Source of the DNA: Bdellovibrio sp.
Lineage (GTDB): Bacteria > Bdellovibrionota > Bdellovibrionia > Bdellovibrionales > Bdellovibrionaceae
NCBI GenBank assembly: GCA_017745015.1
Contig: JAGIAF010000145.1
Location: 1 to 8,534 of the forward strand
Direction: 5' to 3'
DNA length: 8,534 nt
Each line of letters opens with the position of its first letter. Position 1 is the first letter of the stretch. The notes beneath the pieces were generated by a model. That model was given only the letters and a program-made list of their open reading frames with translations, was not told the DNA's origin and searched no databases. The position numbers and the translations under genes were made by a program. Below are positions 1 to 5,409 of the stretch, piece by piece.

Positions 1-593
1 CTCTGGATGCAAGCCCCCGCTATTTCACTAAGGGTGATAACTGGAATCTCATTCACACCTTCGATGTCCCCCTGGTCTATGCCCCAGATACCGTCGAAAA
101 TAAAAGCCATTTTGGCTTGGGCAATATGGGTTATCGCATGTACGTAAGCCCTGCCAGTAAAGGCGATTGGGCCTGGGGCCTGGGCCCTGCGATTCGCGCC
201 TCCACGGGTTCTTCTGAAATCTTTGAAGACAACACCACCGCTGTGGGAGTCGCCATGTCGGTGGTCTATCAACCGATGATCTTCTCCATGGGGGGAGAAC
301 TTGTGCAGCTCTGGTCAAACACGGTGAATGAAACCCTTGTTCACCCTATTGTGGATGCTCATATCGGAGAAAAAACCACTCTGGGATTTTTGGATACCAT
401 CACCGTGGATTGGCGTGCCGAAGAAGGACAACGCTTTACGATTCCTATGGGGATCGAGATCCGACAACTTTTTCGTAGCGAACTGAATACTCCCCTCTCT
501 GTAAGTTTTGGAGTCTTTGGCGACGTCACACGCCCAGATCACGCATCGGATTGGCATTGGACATTACGCTTGGACTTCGTGACTTCAAAATAG
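1..593 (+). CDS. Outer-membrane beta-barrel protein, MetA/porin-like (5' end outside window)
   Basis: The reading frame is already open at base 3 and runs 196 codons to a TAG, so the start and any signal peptide lie upstream of the window. The product shows alternating polar/hydrophobic strands and glycine/aromatic turns typical of outer-membrane barrels. Recognisable stretches are FGLGNMGYRMYVSP, WGLGPAIRASTGSS, a near-C-terminal segment reading FTIPMGIEIRQLF, and the ending DVTRPDHASDWHWTLRLDF. This order (GLGD-like turn, W-GLGP, T-P-G, RPD...DW...R) is what I know from the Phenol_MetA_deg-type barrel family, whose members are thought to be outer-membrane channels for hydrophobic or organic solutes. 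The substrate cannot be read from the sequence. The terminal strand ends in ...LDFVTSK, not on the aromatic residue usual for BAM substrates, although a Phe sits five residues from the end. Assignment to a barrel is fairly sure; the family is less so. Confidence 0.62.
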   Translation, partial: LDASPRYFTKGDNWNLIHTFDVPLVYAPDTVENKSHFGLGNMGYRMYVSPASKGDWAWGLGPAIRASTGSSEIFEDNTTAVGVAMSVVYQPMIFSMGGELVQLWSNTVNETLVHPIVDAHIGEKTTLGFLDTITVDWRAEEGQRFTIPMGIEIRQLFRSELNTPLSVSFGVFGDVTRPDHASDWHWTLRLDFVTSK

Positions 594-748
594 CCCTCTG
601 AAGTCCGCCTGTTTTGAGCTCAGACTGTGATCTGCCAGTTCCCTTCGTTTTCTAACTAGTTTACATCGTTAACTCGGGGGACTTAGTAATTATTACCGAG
701 CTTTCACGCACTGTTACGGGGGAATCTGAACTATGCTAGGAACCCATC
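594..748. other. Intergenic region with operator-like palindrome and weak promoter candidate
   Basis: This gap separates the barrel gene from the diiron/acyltransferase pair. It holds a perfect 11-base dyad GTAATTATTAC at 686-696, nested in a longer imperfect arm pair CTCGG (673-677) and CCGAG (696-700). A possible sigma70-like promoter is TTTACA at 660-665 with TTAGTA at 683-688 (17-base spacer), but the -10 match is poor. If it is used, the palindrome sits over the start site, as a repressor operator would. I see no convincing terminator for the upstream gene. Confidence 0.3.
738..741 (+). promoter_or_regulatory. Ribosome binding site for the diiron protein gene
   Basis: AGGA lies 7 bases before the ATG at 749 and supports that start codon. 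Confidence 0.6.
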
Positions 749-2092
749 ATGAGAAACTTTTCGGAGTCCATACAAATCCTGATCTCTCTAGTAACGGAAG
801 ATGCCCACATCGAATCCGCATGGTTGACCGCTTTGTCCTATATGGAGCATTTGGCAGCCGAACAAATTCTTAGCAACGTTTCCGCATCTACTCCGGCAGA
901 ATTCATTGAGGAAATTAAAACCCATGCCGAAGATGAATATCGCCATCGCGATGTGATCATCAAACTGCGTCCTCATCCAGAACCGCTGAACGCAGCTTAC
1001 TCGGATTTGCGTCAACGCTTCTGCGATATCATTGAAACTTTCATCATGGGTTACTTTGGCAATCCGGTTTTGGTAACTGCCAACAGTCGCTTTGCAGCAT
1101 ACGTTCATGGTGCCATCACGATCGAACAGTTCCCGTTTCAAATTTATTCTTACTATGTCCAAGGCACAAAAATCCCTGAAGTCCGCGAGGCGATGCAATT
1201 GGTTTTGGACGACGAGATCGGTCACATCCAATTGGGTAAAAAATTTCGCAACAGTCTTCCTGAAGAAGACCGCATTTCTTTGCAACAGCTTCAAGCTATT
1301 GAAAAAGAAATGTGCCTGGTGATGGTGACTCGCATGGCAGACTTGGTTCGCGATTTCCAAAATCCAAAACGTAGTTTAGGCAATTCAACGAAAGCCTCTG
1401 CCCAACTCGCTTGGCTCTTGGGGGAGCGCCCTGCTGCGACTTTGGCTTGGGTGCAAGCTCTGGGATTTAGTGAGTCTTCAGCCGCAAAACATATGCAGGC
1501 TGAGTTCACGTCTCGCGGTTTGCCATTGCCTCCGCAAATGCCAGAACATGTGGAAGATGAAATGCGCCACGCAAAACTTTTGCATCGTGCGGTTTTGTTG
1601 GACCGTCGTCGTTGGTTGATGGTGGAAGGCTATAAAGACTTCGAACGTCGCGTGAACAAGCAATTGGAGCGCTACTTGTTCCTGTACTTCAGCACTCTGG
1701 TCAGAAAGCTGAAAGATCCCGACATGCTGTACTTGTATGGCGCGTGGGGTTTAGAGATGCGCGTGTTCAAACACTATAGCGATATCGTGAAGTGGACCGA
1801 CAACGTCGCTGTGGCTTATACCATTAACAGCATCTTAGAAGACGAAGCGGAACATACGAAGATGGTGAACACCTCTTTGAATGAAACCGGTTTATTGGAT
1901 CCAGAACTGCTGAAGTTTGTTCGTCAAACAGAAGAAGAGATCTTCGAGAAGATCTCCAAAAACATGATCTCCTTAATGATGGAATTTGATCAGGTTGCAG
2001 CCTTTGCTCCTCCTTATCAAAGAGGCTTTATGCCTATTCCTTATATCGCTCCAGTCCCAACAGAAACTGCAGTGATAGCGGAGACTCTGTAA
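749..2092 (+). CDS. Tandem ferritin-like diiron protein (putative oxidase/oxygenase), two metal sites
   Basis: The 447-residue product is a cytoplasmic, all-helical protein with no signal peptide. It contains two consecutive four-helix units, each with a full carboxylate-bridged diiron ligand pattern. Unit 1 has E33, E63-x-x-H66, E126 and E156-x-x-H159. Unit 2 has E242, E271-x-x-H274, E336 and E366-x-x-H369. Ligand spacing is nearly identical (30/63/30 against 29/65/30), and the first helices align directly (A24-W25-x-x-A28-L29 with A233-W234-x-x-A237-L238), so the gene arose by internal duplication. Proteins of this fold activate O2 to hydroxylate, desaturate or N-oxidise a substrate, or handle iron or peroxide; the reaction here is unknown. 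The C-terminal about 25 residues are proline-rich and probably flexible. The stop overlaps the ATG of the FabD-like gene by one base (TAATG), so the two are translationally coupled and the substrate may be an acyl group. The fold is well supported; the function is inferred. Confidence 0.75.
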   Translation: MRNFSESIQILISLVTEDAHIESAWLTALSYMEHLAAEQILSNVSASTPAEFIEEIKTHAEDEYRHRDVIIKLRPHPEPLNAAYSDLRQRFCDIIETFIMGYFGNPVLVTANSRFAAYVHGAITIEQFPFQIYSYYVQGTKIPEVREAMQLVLDDEIGHIQLGKKFRNSLPEEDRISLQQLQAIEKEMCLVMVTRMADLVRDFQNPKRSLGNSTKASAQLAWLLGERPAATLAWVQALGFSESSAAKHMQAEFTSRGLPLPPQMPEHVEDEMRHAKLLHRAVLLDRRRWLMVEGYKDFERRVNKQLERYLFLYFSTLVRKLKDPDMLYLYGAWGLEMRVFKHYSDIVKWTDNVAVAYTINSILEDEAEHTKMVNTSLNETGLLDPELLKFVRQTEEEIFEKISKNMISLMMEFDQVAAFAPPYQRGFMPIPYIAPVPTETAVIAETL

Positions 2093-3006
2093 TGGCTACA
2101 GCTTTTATTTTTCCGGGTCTTAATGCTCTTTTGCGCAAAACGGATCGCCATCGTTTTTCCCACTTGCCTGAAGTCCAAGAGTACTTTGCAAAAGCAGAGC
2201 ACATCATCCATTCTCGCTTTGGTCATAAAATTGATTTTAAAGAATTCTTGGAGCTTTCGGCTGAAGAAATCTATTCGATCAAAAACATCAGCCTGGCAGC
2301 CGTTGCCATCTGCTGCATTCAATCCGGCGTTGCCAAGCGTTTGAGTGCTCAGCGTGGCGCTCCGGCGTGGGTGATGGGTTGCTCTTTAGGTGACTTGGCC
2401 CGTGCAGTTTATGCTGGCGCCTATACTTTCGAAGATGCCATCTATAATCACATTCACTTTACACAAAGTATCGATGGCATTGATCAGATTGGTAAAAACA
2501 TCGGCGTCCTGGCTCCTCGTGGCACACCTTTTACAGAGGAAGACTTCCAGTGGTTTGAAGAAGTGGCAGTCGATGTCTCTTGCCTTACTCCCCGCTTCTT
2601 AAACGTAGGTGGCCGTTATGACGATCTTAAAAAGGTCGAAGCCCGCGCCGAGGAAAAAGGCTGGAACGTGATGAACATCTTAGATTACCCAGCTCACTCT
2701 CGCTATATCTTGCCATACGTACGCGCCGTCGAGAGTGATTTTTCTCACGTAAAGACGTTCCGTCCACAAGTGCCTATTTTTTCTAGTTTGAGTGCTCAAG
2801 TCTTAGAAGATCCGCAAGTGATCAAGGAAGAGTTCCTTTTAAGTATCACTCGCACGATTCATTGGTCACAAGCGGTTCAACGCCTGGTGAAAGAGCACGG
2901 CATTACCGAGTTTATCAACATCGGTCCCTGCCGCAGTCTTTCAGGCCTTATGCGAGATATTCCCGTGGAAGTTAAGACCACGGAAGCCTACGAACTCTTG
3001 GTTTGA
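2092..3006 (+). CDS. FabD-like acyltransferase with altered substrate-binding residues
   Basis: The 304-residue protein has the length and motif order of malonyl-CoA:ACP transacylases. FIFPGLNALL is near the N-terminus, GCSLGD surrounds the presumed nucleophile S98, YPAHS carries the presumed catalytic H202, and NIGPCRSLSGL is near the C-terminus (compare the EVGPGxxLTGL motif of FabD). Three positions differ from the classic enzyme. The oxyanion-hole Gln of FPGQG is Leu10. The His of GHSLGE is Cys97. The region after FEDAI, where FabD has the Arg that binds the malonyl carboxylate (Arg117 in E. coli), reads YNHIHFTQS with no Arg. From the family this suggests an acyl donor without a free carboxylate, a hydrolase, or a non-catalytic role. 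It is probably not the housekeeping FabD, since no fabH, fabG or acpP flanks it. Translation starts inside the stop of the diiron gene (TAATG) with no separate strong Shine-Dalgarno, indicating coupled expression. Confidence 0.78.
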   Translation: MATAFIFPGLNALLRKTDRHRFSHLPEVQEYFAKAEHIIHSRFGHKIDFKEFLELSAEEIYSIKNISLAAVAICCIQSGVAKRLSAQRGAPAWVMGCSLGDLARAVYAGAYTFEDAIYNHIHFTQSIDGIDQIGKNIGVLAPRGTPFTEEDFQWFEEVAVDVSCLTPRFLNVGGRYDDLKKVEARAEEKGWNVMNILDYPAHSRYILPYVRAVESDFSHVKTFRPQVPIFSSLSAQVLEDPQVIKEEFLLSITRTIHWSQAVQRLVKEHGITEFINIGPCRSLSGLMRDIPVEVKTTEAYELLV

Positions 3007-3031
3007 TTTTTTGATATTCAGATTAAAAAAA

Positions 3032-3077
3032 TTCACCGTCGCCAGGGTGCGGCGCACAACATCCGAAGGACGGTGAA
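3032..3077. repeat. Long inverted repeat with nested hairpin; terminator-like on the minus strand
   Basis: A perfect 9-base arm pair, TTCACCGTC (3032-3040) and GACGGTGAA (3069-3077), encloses a smaller hairpin GTGC-ggc-GCAC (3047-3057). On the minus strand the closing arm is followed by a run of seven T (complement of 3025-3031), the signature of an intrinsic terminator. On the + strand the helix follows the FabD-like stop by 25 bases but lacks an immediate T-run. It may end the upstream operon in both directions, or mark the 3' end of a minus-strand small RNA. No minus-strand gene that would need it is visible. Confidence 0.5.
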
Positions 3078-3104
3078 GCGTCTCGTTTTAAGACATTTAA
3101 CAAC

Positions 3105-3157
3105 CTCCTTAGCCTCGCCTGAAAAATGAACAGACGAGGCAAAAAGTCTAAGAGGAG
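3105..3157 (+). promoter_or_regulatory. Leader hairpin that could mask the ribosome binding site of the DUF1640 gene
   Basis: A strong hairpin pairs GCCTCG (3112-3117) with CGAGGC (3135-3140). It extends inward past one mismatch through CTG/CAG to a 9-base loop. Outside it, CTCCTT (3105-3110) is complementary to the Shine-Dalgarno segment at 3152-3157 (GAGGAG, one G-T wobble). The two pairings are compatible in one structure that would bury the ribosome binding site 8 bases before the ATG at 3166. The pairing is seen in the sequence; a regulatory role is inferred. Confidence 0.35.
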
Positions 3158-3165
3158 TCATAGAG

Positions 3166-3561
3166 ATGTTTGATACTTTAATGTATGCTAAGAGATTAGA
3201 GGCTGCGGGAATGACCCGAGAGCAAGCTGAAGCCCAAATTCATGTCATTGCGGAGATGGTTGTGGACGGTGTAGCAACAAAACAAGATATTGCCTTACAC
3301 AAGGCCGAAATGGCTAAAGAATTCGTCGAAGTTCGAGCTGAGATGGCTAAAGGGTTTGCTGACGTTCGAGCGGAAATGGCGAGAGAATTCGTTGACGTTC
3401 GAACTGAGATGGCGAGCGAATTTGCCGAAGTTCGAGCTGATATCGTTGTACTTCGTTCAGAAATGCACAAAGAAAACACCAGAAACCTCAAGATAATGGG
3501 TGCCATGATGGCCGCAAGCACGACATTTACCATTGGCGTGTTGGGCCTCCTTCTAAAATAA
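3166..3561 (+). CDS. DUF1640-type (CCDC90/MCUR1-like) coiled-coil membrane protein
   Basis: This is a 131-residue protein. The N-terminal segment (about 2-45: FDTLMYAKRLEAAGMTREQA, later ATKQDI) matches the small bacterial DUF1640 proteins I know, which resemble eukaryotic CCDC90/MCUR1. Residues 47-90 are four 11-residue repeats of the form (A/T)EMAxxFxxVR, followed by a degenerate unit to about 97; this hendecad spacing predicts a long right-handed coiled coil. Residues about 108-130 form one hydrophobic helix ending at the C-terminal lysine, so the protein is probably tail-anchored in the inner membrane with the coiled coil in the cytoplasm. The start is supported by AGGAG at 3153-3157. No enzyme motif is present, and the bacterial function is unknown. 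It appears monocistronic, placed between a structured leader and a tRNA gene. Confidence 0.72.
   Translation: MFDTLMYAKRLEAAGMTREQAEAQIHVIAEMVVDGVATKQDIALHKAEMAKEFVEVRAEMAKGFADVRAEMAREFVDVRTEMASEFAEVRADIVVLRSEMHKENTRNLKIMGAMMAASTTFTIGVLGLLLK
3304..3435 (+). repeat. Four tandem 33-bp repeats within the DUF1640 gene
   Basis: Units lie at 3304-3336, 3337-3369, 3370-3402 and 3403-3435, each coding one 11-residue coiled-coil repeat that ends in a GTTCGA (Val-Arg) block. A fifth, diverged unit follows. The units differ mostly at third codon positions and at two or three variable residues, which indicates duplication followed by selection on the protein. Confidence 0.85.
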
Positions 3562-3590
3562 AACTACCGAGCGGCGCATAAAGCCAAGTA

Positions 3591-3635
3591 TTGCGTTTCA
3601 TCGAGCTTCACTGATAGTCTGTGGATCTCTAAATA
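3591..3635 (+). promoter_or_regulatory. Candidate promoter for tRNA-Arg
   Basis: Two weak sigma70-like pairs precede the tRNA: TTGCGT (3591-3596) with GATAGT (3613-3618, 16-base spacer), and TTCACT (3607-3612) with TAAATA (3630-3635, 17-base spacer). A promoter is expected because the upstream gene codes for a small membrane protein, but neither pair is close to consensus. Confidence 0.3.
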
Positions 3636-3652
3636 TAGAGGATTTCCTATGT

Positions 3653-3729
3653 GCGGCTGTAGTTCAGCTGGATAGAGCACCTGGCTTCGAACCAGGGGGT
3701 CGGGAGTTCGAATCTCTCCAGCCGCACCA
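3653..3729 (+). tRNA. tRNA-Arg (anticodon TCG)
   Basis: A complete 77-base cloverleaf including an encoded CCA (3727-3729). The acceptor stem GCGGCTG (3653-3659) pairs perfectly with CAGCCGC (3719-3725), and the discriminator is A3726. The D stem is GTTC/GAGC. The anticodon stem CCTGG/CCAGG (3680-3684, 3692-3696) holds loop CTTCGAA with anticodon TCG at 3687-3689, which reads the arginine codon CGA. The T stem GGGAG/CTCTC holds the standard TTCGAAT loop. Confidence 0.97.
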
Positions 3730-3735
3730 TTCAAC

Positions 3736-3751
3736 GAAAGGGCGCTTTTTT
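3736..3751 (+). terminator. Possible weak terminator after tRNA-Arg
   Basis: AAAG (3737-3740) and CTTT (3745-3748) can close a GGCG loop, with six T at 3746-3751 overlapping the 3' arm. The stem is only 4-5 pairs, so this is tentative, but its position right after the tRNA is as expected. Confidence 0.35.
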
Positions 3752-3770
3752 CGACGAAGGGCCCCGGCTC

Positions 3771-3788
3771 CTGTCAGTTTCCTGACAG
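3771..3788. repeat. Perfect 7-bp inverted repeat downstream of tRNA-Arg
   Basis: CTGTCAG (3771-3777) and CTGACAG (3782-3788) flank a TTTC loop and are followed by an AT-rich stretch, TTCTAAATATTTTT. It could be a second terminator for the tRNA transcript with an imperfect T-tract. It could also be a TGTCA-N6-TGACA operator for the secreted-protein gene that starts about 105 bases downstream. The rest of the 3730-3892 gap shows no strong promoter match. Confidence 0.4.
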
Positions 3789-3892
3789 TTCTAAATATTT
3801 TTCCCATTAGTTTCCGTTGAGATTCCGTAATGAAATAAACGGAGAGGTTTTGTGATAAAACTCTTCAATATATTTCAATTTAGGAGAGTCTC

Positions 3893-4693
3893 ATGAGAGT
3901 TTTTATTTCGTTGTTTATCATGATCTGTGCCCTTCAAGCACAAGCCATATATGATTATGGGGTTGAGATGATCAAACCCAATGGCTGTGAGTTCAGATGG
4001 AGCTTCCATGAAAAAGGCACTCCAGACCCTAAGGGGGTCGCTTGGACAGGCAACTGCGTTGCAAATAAAGCAAACGGCTATGGCTTAATATATGAGTTAA
4101 CCTCCTCCACTTCTTATTTTGTGCGCTTTTCTTCAGGGAATATGTATCCGACGGTTTTGGAAATTAAAGATGGAGTCGCCAAACCTGTTTTTCTTTACGC
4201 TGACTATCAAGGCGTGACTCCCCAATATGACGCCTGCAACAAGTACAAAGCTGAATGCGATCAGCTTTTACAGATGTATAAGGAAATGAAACACTCGCTT
4301 CCTAAAAATCCAAACGCGGGTAAATCTGACAGTAGCTCCAGCAAAAAAACGGGTTCGTCATCATCGTCTAGTGGTGGCAAATTGGGAAGCCTTGGCCCTA
4401 TCACTCCTCCTCCGGCTGCTTTCTTAAATAGTGTGCAAGGCGAACGCGTAGCGTGTACGGAAGCTGCCCTGGGTGCGATCGGTAATAAATTGATGGCGAA
4501 GTACTATAGTGAACTTCACGCTAATAGCATGTGTACGGCGTCTCGCGCGGGAGCAAAGGCGCACTATGAGGCGATCATTACGATTGAACAGAGTTGCCCT
4601 CCGAACATGATTCCTCAAGTGGCAGATATGCAGCCGCTGCGCAATGAATTGAAAAGTGCTTTAGATATTGCTGCCTATTCTTGTGCACAGTAA
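3893..4693 (+). CDS. Secreted cysteine-rich two-domain protein of unknown function
   Basis: I do not recognise a named family for this 266-residue protein. It begins with a clear Sec signal peptide (hydrophobic core 3-14, likely cleavage after AQA at residue 18). The mature N-terminal domain (about 19-135) is beta-rich and includes WTGNCVANKANGYGL (51-65), which recalls the W-x-G-x-C-x-N-G-x-A-x-G-x-G pattern of MORN-like periplasmic repeats. A Ser/Gly/Lys-rich linker (about 144-168) leads to a helical C-terminal domain (about 177-264). Eight cysteines remain after cleavage (32, 55, 115, 122, 188, 214, 235, 264), enough for four disulfides, which fits a periplasmic or extracellular location. 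AGGAG at 3882-3886, 6 bases before the ATG, supports the start. It appears monocistronic, is followed by convergent genes, and a role in the envelope or secretion is only an inference. Confidence 0.7.
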   Translation: MRVFISLFIMICALQAQAIYDYGVEMIKPNGCEFRWSFHEKGTPDPKGVAWTGNCVANKANGYGLIYELTSSTSYFVRFSSGNMYPTVLEIKDGVAKPVFLYADYQGVTPQYDACNKYKAECDQLLQMYKEMKHSLPKNPNAGKSDSSSSKKTGSSSSSSGGKLGSLGPITPPPAAFLNSVQGERVACTEAALGAIGNKLMAKYYSELHANSMCTASRAGAKAHYEAIITIEQSCPPNMIPQVADMQPLRNELKSALDIAAYSCAQ

Positions 4694-4713
4694 AAATCTT
4701 CAGCGATTGAAGA
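4692..4713 (-). terminator. Intrinsic terminator of the lemA-TPM operon
   Basis: On the minus strand a 6-base-pair hairpin, TCTTCA-atcgc-TGAAGA (4713 to 4697), is followed directly by five T (4696-4692). It lies just past the stop of the last operon gene. The hairpin sits in the 25-base gap between convergent genes, and its T-run overlaps the stop codon of the + strand gene. Confidence 0.7.
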
Positions 4714-4718
4714 GAGTC

Positions 4719-5360
4719 TTAGCGGATGACCAGCTGATTCTTCAGCTGATTGTCTCCGCCATCTGTCATAGGGAAATGTTGCTTTAAGTGATGACCGCAG
4801 GCTTCGATGGCTTCTGTAAACCCGAACGCCCAGTTGCTTTTATTTAATTGCTCACCAAGCTTCGCCAGAATTTCATTCCATGTTTCTGGCGGTAGTTTGT
4901 TGTTGATACCATGATCAGCCAAGATCACAGCTTTTCTTTCCATCACAGAGATGAATATCAAAATGCCCGTGTTGGCTTTGGTGCGATTGATTTTATTTAA
5001 AAAGAATTCCAAGTGCGCACGCTGATGAACTTGATCGAGTTCATCACGCTCCGGCACCATGACTTTTTGGATCCATGGAAATTTCGCAAGTGCAAATGAG
5101 ACGTAATAGATGGCAACCACTAAGAACGGCCATACATAAACCCAAGGGGTAACCCAAAGAATATCTGAGAATGGCAGTTCGGCAATAACTAACACCAATA
5201 AAATTAAAAGAGTCAGGGTCAATGGAACATGACCTACTGTCGAGGAACGTTTCACGATCACGGGAACAATTTCACCGTCTGTGTGTTCTTCGGCTTTGTG
5301 AATAGCTTCAGAAATTTGTTCGATCTCTTTGTCTGTCAGATATCTATGAATCCAAGCCAT
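4719..5360 (-). CDS. TPM-domain membrane protein
   Basis: The ATG at 5360 gives 213 residues starting MAWIHRYLTDKEIEQ. GGAG at 5369-5372, 8 bases upstream, supports this start. The frame stays open farther upstream to 5567, but that stretch is an Ala/Val-rich shadow of the glycine-rich tail encoded in another frame. The protein has the TPM core split around membrane helices: residues 8-36 include the conserved TDGEIVPV, two transmembrane helices follow at about 45-62 and 70-91, then the rest of the domain with TGILIFISVMERKAVILADH. This is the usual form of the second, membrane-embedded TPM protein found beside lemA. The TPM fold in plants (TLP18.3) has been tied to photosystem II repair and acid phosphatase activity; the bacterial role is not settled. 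It is the third gene of a minus-strand operon, 49 bases after the preceding TPM gene. Confidence 0.85.
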   Translation of the reverse strand: MAWIHRYLTDKEIEQISEAIHKAEEHTDGEIVPVIVKRSSTVGHVPLTLTLLILLVLVIAELPFSDILWVTPWVYVWPFLVVAIYYVSFALAKFPWIQKVMVPERDELDQVHQRAHLEFFLNKINRTKANTGILIFISVMERKAVILADHGINNKLPPETWNEILAKLGEQLNKSNWAFGFTEAIEACGHHLKQHFPMTDGGDNQLKNQLVIR

Positions 5361-5409
5361 ATTTACTACTCCAGTTCCGCGCCACCGGCGCTCCACACTG
5401 TGCGCAACG

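Noticed and set aside
732..737. TATGCT as a -10 box for the diiron gene.
   Set aside because: It is only 11 bases from the ATG, no -35 lies at proper spacing, and it would place the start downstream of the likely ribosome binding site.
788..1360. Long minus-strand ORF opposite the diiron gene.
   Set aside because: It is antisense to a strongly supported coding region, its product has no recognisable motif, and no ribosome binding site was found.
3090..3112. Strong minus-strand AGGAGG followed by an ATG.
   Set aside because: The frame stops after two codons (ATG TCT TAA). The AGGAGG is simply the complement of the anti-Shine-Dalgarno arm.
3126..3173. A 15-codon basic ORF (MNRRGKKSKRSHRDV) overlapping the start of the DUF1640 gene, possible leader peptide.
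   Set aside because: It has no Shine-Dalgarno, its ATG lies in a hairpin loop, and its composition follows from the AG-rich leader.
3792..3820. Possible sigma28 (flagellar) promoter, TAAA with TCCGTTGA.
   Set aside because: The spacer is about 2 bases too long and the -10 matches only partly.
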